A DNA stretch of 64,000 nucleotides from CAVUFH01 sp963740835 (GTDB lineage Bacteria > Actinomycetota > Acidimicrobiia > IMCC26256 > PALSA-610): contig CAVUFH010000003.1 in the NCBI GenBank assembly GCA_963740835.1, positions 62,001 through 126,000 of the forward strand. Reading direction: 5' to 3'. The translations under genes were made by a program, and so were the position numbers. The notes below the pieces were generated by a model. The model was not told the origin of the DNA, made no database searches, and saw only the letters and a program-made list of their open reading frames with translations. Below, in pieces: positions 54,793-63,173 of this stretch. Positions within the stretch are counted from its first letter, which is position 1. The number at the start of each line of letters is the position of its first letter.

Positions 54793-56167
54793 TCAGCGAC
54801 GGGCCGGACGCGTTGCCACACCTTCGCTCTCGAAGAACAACCCGATCGCAGCCTGCTGGATCGCCATCGACCAGGTCGGGTACGCGTGGATGGTCTGCGC
54901 GAGACGTCCGGTGAACATGCCCGTCCGCATGGCGAGTGCGACCTCGGCGACGAGTTCCCCGGCGCGCGGTGCGACGATCGTGGCGCCGAGCACGCGGCCG
55001 CCACCCAACGAGCGCAGTACCGGGCGGGGGCCGGCGATCAGCTTCACGAACCCGGCCGTCCGACCGTCGGTGACGGCGCGGTCGACCCGGTCGAGGTGCA
55101 CCTCGGCGACCCGGCCGCCGACGGCCGCGGCCTCGGCCTCGGTCAGGCCCACGTGCGCGACCTCGGGATCGGTGAACGTGACGCGTGGCACGACGCGCCG
55201 GTCGATCTTCGCGGCCGGACGCAACCGGCTCTTGGTGATATTGGTCGCGGCGACGAAGCCCATGTGGCCCGCGACGTGGGTGAATCCGCCGAACACTGTG
55301 ACGTCGCCGATTGCCCATACACCCGCGACGTTGGTGGCGCACGTGTTGTCGACCACGATGCGCCCGGTCCGGTCGAATGCAATGCCGAGCTCCACGAGCC
55401 CCAGCCCGCTGGTCACAGGTCGCCGACCGGCCGCGACCAGCACCTGATCCACATCGACCTCGCGGCCGTCGGCGAGGTGCAAACACGAGCGGCCGCCCGG
55501 CACACACGTGACACGCTCGACTGTGGTCGCGACGCACACGTCGACGCCGTCGGCACCGAGCGCGCTCGCGACAACGGCCGCCGCATCGCGATCTTCCGCC
55601 GGCAAGAGCCGCTCCGCCGTCTCGACGAGGGTCACGTTCGTGCCGAGCCGGGCGAACGCCTGCGCCAGTTCGCAACCAACCGCGCCGCCGCCGATCACCG
55701 CGAGCCGATCCGGCTGCGTCGCGAGTGACCAGACGGTCTCGTTCGTCAGCGCGGTCACAGGGTCGAGTCCCGGCACCGGTGGAAGCGCCGCGGTCGCGCC
55801 GGTTGCGACGATCACGTGCCCGGCACGCAGATCCCGGGCGTCGACACGGACCCGTCCCGGCGCCACGAGTTCGGCCCGCCCCCGCACGACGCGGACACCG
55901 GCACGCGCGAGCGCAGGCTCGTCCTCGGTCGCCGCGATCGCGCTCGACCGCGGCCTGCACCGCGCGCATGGCGGCGTCGAAGCTGCGGCCGGCGGCCGCC
56001 GCGGCGAGGAGCGTCTTCGAGGGAACGCAACCGGCGTACGTGCACTCGCCGCCGAGCGGTCCGTCAGACACGAGCGTGACCGACGCGCCGCGTCGGGCGG
56101 CGTGTGTCGCGGCGGTGAGCCCGCCCGCGCCGCCACCGATCACGATGACCTCAGCCAGCTCGCTCAA
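54793..56167 (-). CDS. FAD-dependent pyridine-nucleotide disulfide oxidoreductase (mercuric-reductase-like), frameshifted
   Basis: FAD site VIVIGGGAGGLTAATHAARR, redox pair GGECTYAGCVPSKTLL (CxxxxC), NAD(P) site LAVIGGGAVGCELAQAFARL, second FAD motif VAGVWAIGDVTVFGGFTHVA and C-terminal TIHAYPTWSMAIQQAAIGLF. One frame change near 55925. Related to lipoamide, mercuric and mycothione reductases; the tail lacks the cysteine pair of MerA and the HPTxxE of lipoamide dehydrogenase is replaced by HAYPTWS. Controlled by the sigma/anti-sigma pair upstream. Confidence 0.82.
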
Positions 56168-56457
56168 GGGGTCGAGAATGCGCCCGGATCCAACTCGCCC
56201 CGCGCGAGCCGCTCCCCGAAGTCGCGCAGCCGGGCGACCGGCCCCTCGTCAAGAATGGGACTGCGCTGCAACGACTCCTTCAATGCCTCGTACGTGTCGG
56301 CTTCGAGCCCGCACCGCCGGCAATCGTCGAGGTGCGAGGCGACCTTTTGCCGCGCGTCCGCGTCCAACTCGTTGTCGAGGTACGTCTGCAGCACCTTGCC
56401 GACCTGGTGACACGACAACTGTGTGCGCGTCCCGATGAGCCGTCCAAAAATCTTCAC
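56164..56457 (-). CDS. Zinc-finger anti-sigma factor (zf-HC2, RsrA-like)
   Basis: 97 residues with C-x-n-H-x3-C-x2-C: CHQVGKVLQTYLDNELDADA then VASHLDDCRRCGLE. Such ZAS proteins hold an ECF sigma factor until zinc-bound thiols are oxidised. Overlaps both neighbours by ATGA. Downstream gene is a disulfide reductase, a coherent thiol-stress circuit. Confidence 0.85.
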   Translation of the reverse strand: MKIFGRLIGTRTQLSCHQVGKVLQTYLDNELDADARQKVASHLDDCRRCGLEADTYEALKESLQRSPILDEGPVARLRDFGERLARGELDPGAFSTP

Positions 56458-57014
56458 CGTCGAACACCTCCTCGCATTCCTGCCGCGACCAGGGCGTCAC
56501 GCATGCGCTTGCGGCCCCGGTGCAACCGGCTCATCACGGTCCCCTCGGGGATCTCGAGCACTGCCGCGGCTGCCTCGTATGACAAGCCGGCGAGATCGAC
56601 GAGGTCCACGACTTCGCGGAACTTCTCCGGGAGCGCGGAGTATGCGTCCTCGACAACCGCGTCGAACTGCCGATCCATCACCTGTTGTTCCGGGCCGGGC
56701 GCTGGATCTGCCATTGCCGCACTTCGGTCGGTCACTTCGTCGGGGCGGTCCAGCAATCCGGGCCGGCGGCGGCGCACCCGGTTGACCTGCGCGTTGCGCA
56801 TGATCGTGAGCAGCCACGCGCGCGTGTGGCGGCCGTCGAACCGCTCGACCGAACGGAACGCCCGCAACATCGTGTCCTGAACGAGATCCTCGGCATCCGC
56901 GTCGTGCCGCGTGATCGAACGCGCGACCCGGTACAGCACCTCGACCTCGGGCAACACATACTGCGAGAAGCCCGCGGCAGCACCTTGCGGCGCCGGCGCC
57001 GCCGTGTCTTCCAC
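56454..57014 (-). CDS. ECF sigma factor (SigR-like)
   Basis: 186 residues; region 2 YRVARSITRHDADAEDLVQD, TMLRAFRSVERFDGRHTRAW, LLTIMRNAQVNRVRRRRP; region 4 SYEAAAAVLEIPEGTVMSRL, HRGRKRMRDALV. Highly similar in layout to SigR/SigE of actinobacteria. First gene of a three-gene operon. Divergent from a small zinc-finger gene (57097). Confidence 0.88.
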   Translation of the reverse strand: MEDTAAPAPQGAAAGFSQYVLPEVEVLYRVARSITRHDADAEDLVQDTMLRAFRSVERFDGRHTRAWLLTIMRNAQVNRVRRRRPGLLDRPDEVTDRSAAMADPAPGPEQQVMDRQFDAVVEDAYSALPEKFREVVDLVDLAGLSYEAAAAVLEIPEGTVMSRLHRGRKRMRDALVAAGMRGGVRR

Positions 57015-57096
57015 GAGGTCGGGAACCCGGCAACGCGCCGTCAGATTCCCCGGGCGGCCGGAATCCGCCCCGCACCAGGAGGGTTTCGCAAAGCAA

Positions 57097-57279
57097 ATGC
57101 GATGGTTGCGGCATCCCGGCCGGGCGCTCGACGCCTACCTCGACGGCGAAGTCGGTCGCGTCGACACCGAGCGCGTCGCCGACCACCTGGCACATTGCGA
57201 GCTCTGCCGGCAGCAAGAGTCACTCACGCACAGCCTCCGCGCTGCGCTGCGAGCAATCTTCGGCATGAGCGGGACGTGA
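57097..57279 (+). CDS. Small zf-HC2 zinc-finger protein (60 aa)
   Basis: ALDAYLDGEVGRVDTERVAD, HLAHCELCRQQESLTHSLRA has the H-x3-C-x2-C half of a ZAS domain but no other domain. GGAGG lies 14 bp before ATG 57097, rather far. It is divergent from the ECF sigma gene, so it may be a second, competing or decoy anti-sigma, or a truncated relic. Confidence 0.6.
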   Translation: MRWLRHPGRALDAYLDGEVGRVDTERVADHLAHCELCRQQESLTHSLRAALRAIFGMSGT

Positions 57280-57426
57280 GCGATTCGTGCGATCCTCCAG
57301 GGCATACGCACCAAGGGTTCAAGATGACCCGGGAAACCGGCGCCGTCGATCTGGCGGCTGTACTCGGCGGCGGATGCCCGAGCCGAAGACGACTGCACCT
57401 CTCGAAGCGCTACTGCGATCTGATGT

Positions 57427-57987
57427 TCAGCTGCGATTCCCGGGAATCCGCGGCGGTCGCGGTTGCGTGAGAGCGGCAAACACCGCGGCGGTGCCGACGC
57501 CGTATACGACATGCGCGCTGTAATCCTTGGCGAGCGTTCTCGCGTCGTACTCCCAAATCGGCTTGTAGAGCTTGGCGAGGGGCAAGACCACATAGCTCGT
57601 CAGCCATACCGCGGACCCGTAGGCGACACCCCAACGGGCGCGGGCTCGCCCCACCGATCCGGCGAGCAAGCCGTATTGCGCCCCCCATCCCAGGCCCGTG
57701 AGCCAATGGACAGCGTTGTTCGTGGTGCGCGCCCATCGGTCCGGAAGTTCACGCCGCAAGAGGCCTTCGAGGACGCGCTTGCCGACCTGTCCCGGCGCCG
57801 AGACGTCGTCCCATTTCTCGACCGTCGCGCCCGTTTCCCAGCCCCAAAACCCGTCCTCGCCGCCGTCGCGCTTGTAACGGACGAACCAGAGCGCGTCCAT
57901 TGCCGCCGTCCCAACCGCGCCCGCGATGACTCCTTGGGCCAACGCTCCGAACGGCGTCCCGCTCGAGGATGAACTCGCGCTCCTCAT
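57427..57987 (-). CDS. DUF1440-like integral membrane protein
   Basis: 186 residues, about four membrane helices: GVIAGAVGTAAMDALWFVRY, HWLTGLGWGAQYGLLAGSVG, VWLTSYVVLPLAKLYKPIWE, and HVVYGVGTAAVFAAL. The GAxGTAAMD start is family-typical. Its ATG is 2 bp after the GH15 stop, so it is co-transcribed with it. Function unknown. Confidence 0.7.
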   Translation of the reverse strand: MRSASSSSSGTPFGALAQGVIAGAVGTAAMDALWFVRYKRDGGEDGFWGWETGATVEKWDDVSAPGQVGKRVLEGLLRRELPDRWARTTNNAVHWLTGLGWGAQYGLLAGSVGRARARWGVAYGSAVWLTSYVVLPLAKLYKPIWEYDARTLAKDYSAHVVYGVGTAAVFAALTQPRPPRIPGNRS

Positions 57988-57989
57988 CG

Positions 57990-59820
57990 TCACTCCCTTC
58001 GATCTGAACTGAGCGCCTGCTCGGCCTGCGAGATCGCGTACGCGGCGTTGATGAGTCCGACGTGCGTGAACGCTTGGGGAAAGTTGCCGAGCAGCTCTCC
58101 CGTGGCCGGATCGATCTCCTCGGCGAGCAAGCCGACATCGTTCGCAAACGAGGTGATGCTCTCGAACAGTGCTCGGGCCCGGTCGATATCGCCGCGCATC
58201 GCGAAGCATCGAACGAGCCAGAACGAACAGATCGCGAACGTACCTTCCGCACCGGGCACCCCGTCGTCGAGCGTGTATCGATAGATGAACCCGTGTTCGT
58301 CGCTCGAATTGATCCGCGATGACGTCGACGGTCGCGGCAATGCGCGGATCGTCGATCGGCAAGAACCCGGTGATCGCGAGCATCAATGTCGATGCGTCCA
58401 GAGCGTTCGACCCGAAGGCCTGCGTAAACGCACCCATCTCGGGGCTCCAGCCTTCATTGAGGATCGCGTCGCGGATCGCGTCGCGCTCGTTCGTCCAGCG
58501 CTCGACCGGTGTGGGAGCGTCGAGCTTGTCGGCGAGGCGAAGAGCGCGATCGAGCGCGACCCAGCACATGATCTTGGAGTGGATGAAGTGTTGGGGCGGG
58601 CCGCGGACTTCCCAGATCCCTTGGTCGGGTTCGCGCCAATGCGCCGCCGCGGCATCGGCGACGTCGACGAGGAAGGTCGAGACCTCGGAATTGAATGTTC
58701 CGATTTGGTCGGCCAGCAGGGCGGCCGCGTCGAGCAGCTCGCCGTAGATGTCGAGTTGCCGTTGATCCCACGCACCGTTGCCGACACGGACGGGTCGGCT
58801 GTCTCGATAGCCCGCGAGATGATCGAGCGAGTGTTCCGGCGTATAGCGCTCACCGCCGATGCCGTACAGGATCTGCAGGTTCATACCTTCGTCGGCGCGT
58901 TCGCCCGTCGCCGTGGCGAGGAAATCGAAGAAGCGCTCGGCCTCATCCGGACAGGCGGCGACCCACAACGCTTGCAGCGTCAAGCTCGTGTCGCGCACCC
59001 AGGCGTAGCGATAGTCCCAGTTGCGGACGCCGCCGACGGTCTCCGGCAACGATGTGGTCGGGGCGGCGATGATCGCACCCGTCGGCGCGTACGTGAGCCC
59101 CTGGAGCACCCGGCCACTGTGCGCCACGAGCGGTTCATACGGACCGGCGTAACGCTGATGGAGCTCGGACCACGAGCGCCACGCTTCGATCGTGCCGGAC
59201 AGAAGCGCATCGATGTCGTCGTCGGACAGGCACGACGGCAACGGTTCCCATGCCGACCGCTGCATGAGCGCGAATCGGTATCGCTCCCCGGACCGCACAC
59301 AGATGCTCGACCGCAACGTTCCGGCACGACACTCGAACGTGCCGGGATGTGAGATCAGGTAGACGTGCGCGCCGCCGCGAGCACAGACACCGCCGGGATG
59401 GGGAACGAACCCGGGGACCGTCAATCCGTACTCGGGACGCAGCGCAAGCTCGTTTTCCAGCGTGACCTCGCCGTCCAGGCCCTCGACGACCCGCACGATC
59501 GCATGCGGCGAGTCGAAGCCGATCCCATGGCCGCGTTCGTCGGCGCCGAACGGCATTGCGTCGGTAATCGCGACAGTCCCGGTGTCGGATCGGACGACGG
59601 CGCGCAACACGAGCGTGCCCGACACGTAGCTCCGCTCGATGCCGGTCACACTCTTGGGAGCGAGCCGCCAGTGTCCCGCGCCCGGATCGAGCAGCCGAGC
59701 AAAGGTCGACGGCGAATCGAAGCGCGGCATGCACGCCCAGTCGATCGAGCCATCACGCGACACGAGCGCGGCGCCTTGCGAATTGGACAGCAACGCATAT
59801 GCGGAGATCGGCTGCGACAC
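57990..59820 (-). CDS. Glycoside hydrolase family 15 protein (glucoamylase/trehalase-like), frameshifted
   Basis: About 608 residues. N-terminal beta domain with DGSIDWACMPRFDSPSTFAR; catalytic toroid with GGVRNWDYRYAWVRDTSLTL, AWDQRQLDIYGELLDAAALL and, after a frame change near 58310, DVGLLAEEIDPATGELLGNF PQAFTHVGLINAAYA (two parts), carrying the general base. GH15 actinobacterial members include trehalases and glucoamylases; no signal peptide, so cytoplasmic. GTG 59820 gives the conserved MSQPISAYALL-type start. Confidence 0.85.
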
Positions 59821-60132
59821 ACGATCTTCTGCTAGTCGCGGCGACACGAGCGGCTCGGCTGCGGTACCCGTTCGCCTCGTCACCTCGACCTCGCCTGCGA
59901 GCACGATCGTGGCCAGTCCTGCTTGCGCAGCGGGTGCACACATCCTCCATCTCGGGGCCGGGGCGGTTCGCATCAGGGAACCCGCCCACCATGGGGCTGA
60001 TTCCAAGGAATCCGGGCCGCACACACGCTTGATTTCGCATCGCAACCTCGGGAGTTGGCGCGCGGTCTGGTGCTCGGGGAAGTCGGTCTGGTGCTCGGGG
60101 AAGAGAACCGCCGTCGGTCGGGTTCCGGTCCC
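59821..60132. other. Intergenic region with a 21-bp tandem repeat
   Basis: No gene is supported in this 312-bp divergent region between GH15 and the 60133 gene. It contains CGGTCTGGTGCTCGGGGAAG twice in tandem (60063-60082 and 60084-60103, 21-bp period). Confidence 0.5.
60063..60103. repeat. 21-bp direct tandem repeat, two copies
   Basis: Period 21 bp, two helical turns, identical over 20 bp. If the downstream frame were read from an earlier start, it would encode the heptad GLVLGEV/GLVLGEE. Could be a binding site or chance slippage. Confidence 0.6.
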
Positions 60133-60474
60133 ATGACTGTCGGAAGCCTCCTCATCGGTGCCGGCGCAGCGCTCGTCGCAGCGCCTATCCGTCGCGGCGT
60201 GCTCTCTGCGCCGGAGGTCGTGGAGCTCGAGGCGGCGCGGCAAGCCGTGATCGTGCACCTGCGGCAGCGGTTCCTCGAAGGAGACGACCTCGTCGCTGGT
60301 GCCACCCAGCCGCTGGTTCGGCTCTTCCGCGGTGCGGCCGGGCCGTTTCGGTACGCGACCGTCGAACTCGGCGGTTTCGAGCCCCACCCGAGCCCGTTGG
60401 CGCGCATCCGCGGTCACGTGGCGTTCTGGAACGGCCTTCGGATCGAGGCCGGCACCGCGCCACGGCCGGGATGA
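60133..60474 (+). CDS. Hypothetical protein, 113 aa
   Basis: MTVGSLLIGAGAALVAAPIR starts with a membrane-like helix; the rest (EVVELEAARQAVIVHLRQRF, LRIEAGTAP) is soluble. No family recognised. The stop overlaps the next ATG (60471), so it is coupled to NAD(P)H-hydrate epimerase. Confidence 0.55.
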   Translation: MTVGSLLIGAGAALVAAPIRRGVLSAPEVVELEAARQAVIVHLRQRFLEGDDLVAGATQPLVRLFRGAAGPFRYATVELGGFEPHPSPLARIRGHVAFWNGLRIEAGTAPRPG

Positions 60475-61148
60475 GCGTGCCGGCGGTGACGGCCGCGCAA
60501 ATGCGCGAGGTCGACCGGGCGATGATCGAGGATCTCGGGATCGGGCTACTTCAGATGATGGAGAACGCCGGTCGCAACCTCGCCGATCTCTCGATGCGGC
60601 GATTCGTTCACCGGGCGACTGTCGTCCTGGCCGGAGCGGGCGGCAACGGTGGCGGTGGTCTCGTCGCCGCCCGCCACCTCGCCAACCGGGGCGTTGACGT
60701 ACGCGTCGTGCTGTCGCGTCCGGATGGACCTCTCCACCCGGTGACAACCCAGCAGCTCGAAATCGTGCGCCGGATGGGGATCGTCGTCGCCGACGAGCCA
60801 CGCGAGGCGGATCTCATCATCGACGCCATCCTCGGCTACAGCCTCGACGGTAATCCGGTCGGGCGGGCCGCCGAGCTCATCGAGTGGGCGAACCAACAAC
60901 CGGCACCGGTGCTCTCGCTCGACGTGCCGAGCGGGCTCGACCCGACGACCGGCCGCGCCGCGTCGCCATGCGTTCGAGCCGACACGACGATGACGCTCGC
61001 GCTGCCGAAAACAGGGTTGCTGCGGGCGCCGAACTCCGTCGGTGCACTGTTCGTCGCCGACATCTCCGTGCCCCCGTCCGTATTCCGAGCGATGGGCATC
61101 GACACCGAGACGTTGTTCGCCGACGACACGATCGTGCCCGTGGCGTAA
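60471..61148 (+). CDS. nnrE: NAD(P)H-hydrate epimerase (YjeF N-terminal domain)
   Basis: 225 residues. VLAGAGGNGGGGLVAARHLA is the GxGNNGGDG-type site (here GGNGGGG), followed by DLIIDAILGYSLDGNPVGRA, LSLDVPSGLDPTTGR and TMTLALPKTGLL. It repairs damaged NAD(P)H hydrates by epimerisation. No fused ADP-dependent dehydratase domain. Normally a chromosomal housekeeping gene, so its place inside the att repeats argues against a single clean island. Confidence 0.85.
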   Translation: MSVPAVTAAQMREVDRAMIEDLGIGLLQMMENAGRNLADLSMRRFVHRATVVLAGAGGNGGGGLVAARHLANRGVDVRVVLSRPDGPLHPVTTQQLEIVRRMGIVVADEPREADLIIDAILGYSLDGNPVGRAAELIEWANQQPAPVLSLDVPSGLDPTTGRAASPCVRADTTMTLALPKTGLLRAPNSVGALFVADISVPPSVFRAMGIDTETLFADDTIVPVA

Positions 61149-61420
61149 CCGGCTCGCACCGCGCGGTGGGGTGGACGCAAGGACGGCTGATCCGTGCCTT
61201 GTCTGTCTGCACGCATTGTCTGCACGCGTGTCGGAGGGGCGACACAGACCCCAAGTACACGCGACCCATGGGAGGTGTGGCTGGTCGACTCATGACATCG
61301 AGCGCTGCAGCTCTCCCGGAACTATTCCCGTAATTGCGGTTGCGATCGGAAAGGTTTTCGAGGCTGGCTTCGAGCACGGGGCGCGAGGAACGTGTTGCTC
61401 ACAAGCCCGGGACGATCGGA
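61149..61420. other. Stretch without a supported gene
   Basis: About 270 bp between the epimerase stop and the phased array; nothing recognisable on either strand. Confidence 0.45.
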
Positions 61421-61465
61421 CGGCACTTAATGGCACCTGGTGGCATCGAACGGCACCTGACGGCA
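61421..61465 (-). repeat. 10-bp-phased (C/T)GGCA array D
   Basis: (C/T)GGCA begins at 61421, 61431, 61441, 61451 and 61461, with exact 10-bp spacing. On the minus strand it reads TGCCGTCAGG, TGCCGTTCGA, TGCCACCAGG, TGCCATTAAG, the same boxes as arrays A and B, in opposite orientation. It is about 200 bp inside the right att repeat. Confidence 0.7.
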
Positions 61466-61572
61466 ACGCGGCCCGACAGCGACGAAACCTGACACTGCCG
61501 TCATGGCGCGCCCATGGCGCGAACGACAAGGCCGTCGACATGCGAAAACGCATGCTGCACAACGCGTTTTCG

Positions 61573-61599
61573 GCCGACTTCTACGGCGGGACCGTAGCG
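61573..61599 (-). repeat. Anticodon-arm-like relic next to tRNA-Ala
   Basis: GCCGACTTCTACG (61573-61585) is identical to 13 bp of the tRNA, followed by a 7-nt loop GCGGGAC and CGTAGCG. It preserves the anticodon stem and variable region of tRNA-Ala but not the other arms. It lies 111 bp from the same element in the intact gene, in the same orientation. Confidence 0.6.
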
Positions 61600-61661
61600 A
61601 CCGCGCCGAGCCGAGCACTGCGTCGCCGGCACGAAGCGGTATGACCAGGCACTTCGTGGCG

Positions 61662-61734
61662 TGGAGGTGAGCGGACTCGAACCGCCGACTTCTACGTTGC
61701 GAACGTAGCGCTCTACCAGCTGAGCTACACCCCC
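61662..61734 (-). tRNA. tRNA-Ala (anticodon CGC)
   Basis: 73 nt on the minus strand with a complete cloverleaf: 7-bp acceptor stem GGGGGTG/CACCTCC including the G3-U70 pair that specifies alanine, D-arm GCTC...GAGC, anticodon arm CTACG-TTCGCAA-CGTAG (CGC reads GCG), T-arm GGCGG-TTCGAGT-CCGC with TTCG, discriminator A. CCA is not encoded. It is the intact partner of the att-like repeat at 11508. Confidence 0.95.
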
Positions 61735-61828
61735 GAGGGACCGTTCAGGGTACCAAAGCGCCCATCGCGGTTCGCCGGCGAATCAGTCGTTGCCTCGCCG
61801 ACGTGTCAGTCCGTACCTCGCCGACGCG

Positions 61829-62470
61829 TCAGTCCGTGATCGTCTCGCGAGCGGACTCGATCGCACCTTGGAGGCGCGCCGCGACCATGGCGGTGGTGAG
61901 GTCGCCGCGGGTGCGTTCGAGCACGGCGCGGAGGGCGTCGGTGCTGCGGCGGAGGCCGCCGGTGACGCCGTCGGGGTAGTCGACGGTGACGAGCAGGCCG
62001 TAGATGTCGTCCATCATGCCCATCAGCTGCTCGGCACGGGCGAGGTCGCCGGCGCGGAGGCGGTCGAGCAGCTGGCGGCGGAGCTCGCTCGCGGCTTCGG
62101 CCAGGCCGTTGCAGTAGGGCGCGACTTCGAGCTGCAGCTCCTGCGGCGTCGGCAGCGAGTCATCGCGCACGAGCGCGAGCGTGAGCGACGCTTCGGCGAG
62201 CTCCTTCTTCGCGTCCGCGAGCGGGCCGTTCGTGCGCACGTCGGGATGGTTGACGAGCGCGGCGTCGGCTTCGGCGAGGAACGCGCGCGCGTCTGCCGCG
62301 AGTTGGGCCGCGCTGGCGAACTCGCCGCGGTGTGTCGCACGGATCGACGCGGCGCACGCCTGGATCGCGCGACGCGACGCGGCGATCGTGATCTCGCGCG
62401 CGCGGTGCTTCTCCTCGAACGCGTCGCGCGCACTGGCGCCGAGCGCCGCGATCTCGGCCGCGCGATCCAC
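61829..62470 (-). CDS. Translin-family protein
   Basis: 213 residues, all helical: AREITIAASRRAIQACAASI, SIRATHRGEFASAAQLAADA, CNGLAEAASELRRQLLDRLR, MMDDIYGLLVTVDYPDGVTG and GGLRRSTDALRAVLERTRGD. These match prokaryotic translin homologues, which bind nucleic acid as rings. Lies between tRNA-Ala and moaC in what looks like conserved chromosome. Confidence 0.78.
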   Translation of the reverse strand: MDRAAEIAALGASARDAFEEKHRAREITIAASRRAIQACAASIRATHRGEFASAAQLAADARAFLAEADAALVNHPDVRTNGPLADAKKELAEASLTLALVRDDSLPTPQELQLEVAPYCNGLAEAASELRRQLLDRLRAGDLARAEQLMGMMDDIYGLLVTVDYPDGVTGGLRRSTDALRAVLERTRGDLTTAMVAARLQGAIESARETITD

Positions 62471-62476
62471 CCCGAC

Positions 62477-63055
62477 CTACGAAGAGGCGGTGCGGCGGAA
62501 CGCGAGCTCGGGTGCGCGCCGGTTCGGCAGATAGCGAACGGTCTGCGCGCGGTCGGCTTGCGCGTTGCGGGCCCAAGCCCACAATCCGAGGAACGCGACG
62601 AGGCAGACGTCGGTGACGAGCTGCACGCCCCACACGAGGGGCGATCCGGTGAGGTACGCGAGCGCCATCGTCAGCGCGACCGCGATGACGAGGCCGCGGA
62701 GGATGTCGGCCCGACGCTTCGCGGCCCGTTGCGGAGAAGACATCGCGTAGGGCGCCATCGCAGTGCGGGCGCCGTGCTGCGGAAGCGGCCGGGGCGGCAT
62801 GGCGGGCCCCGGTCGTTGCATGCGCGGCTTGCGCGACGGGCGCGCGGCGGGCGCGGCACCGTTGGTCTGGCTCAACACGCCGAGCTTGTAGTTGAACTCG
62901 CCGATCGAGTCGGACGACACCGACCGCGTCGAGCGCGAGCGCAGCAGCGGTGGGAGGAGCACCACCGCCCACAAGGCTGCGAGAACTAGCAAGACCACCA
63001 GCGTCAAGACCTCTCGACCACCTTTGCTCTCGGGAACGGTAACAACGGGTGACAT
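62477..63055 (-). CDS. Membrane protein with Pro/Arg-rich linker, unknown function
   Basis: 192 residues: an N-terminal helix (VLTLVVLLVLAALWAVVLLP), an Arg/Pro-rich cytoplasmic linker, and two close helices (LRGLVIAVALTMALAYLTGS and VTDVCLVAFLGLWAW). No family recognised with certainty; this topology is common for actinobacterial proteins next to moaC. ATG 63055 is preferred. Confidence 0.6.
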   Translation of the reverse strand: MSPVVTVPESKGGREVLTLVVLLVLAALWAVVLLPPLLRSRSTRSVSSDSIGEFNYKLGVLSQTNGAAPAARPSRKPRMQRPGPAMPPRPLPQHGARTAMAPYAMSSPQRAAKRRADILRGLVIAVALTMALAYLTGSPLVWGVQLVTDVCLVAFLGLWAWARNAQADRAQTVRYLPNRRAPELAFRRTASS

Positions 63056-63173
63056 TCGAGTGGTGGACCCGTTAACGGCCATGCAGTTTGCCGTCTGTCG
63101 CGCGGGCATGCCACATCGCGCGGTGCGCATCGGGCGAGATGCACGAAACACCCGGTCAGACCGGGCGCGTCAC

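Larger units (their letters stand above)
11508..61703. mobile_element. Putative tRNA-Ala-integrated genomic island, possibly composite
   Basis: Bounded by 44-bp direct repeats of the tRNA-Ala(CGC) 3' half, with the intact tRNA at the right end. 10-bp-phased TGCC/GGCA arrays lie just inside both ends (11572-11651 and 61421-61465). A further degenerate tRNA-like plus TGCC junction occurs inside at 21753-21808. Cargo is mostly accessory catabolism and regulators. Against a simple island: no integrase, excisionase, relaxase or phage gene is visible, and housekeeping-like genes (NAD(P)H-hydrate epimerase, PlsY) lie inside. It may be an old, decayed or stepwise-built region. Confidence 0.5.

Noticed and set aside
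60055..60132. Earlier start for the 60133 hypothetical protein through the tandem repeat
   Set aside because: It would add only a repeated GLVLGE peptide with no conserved look; ATG 60133 with a membrane-like helix is more natural.
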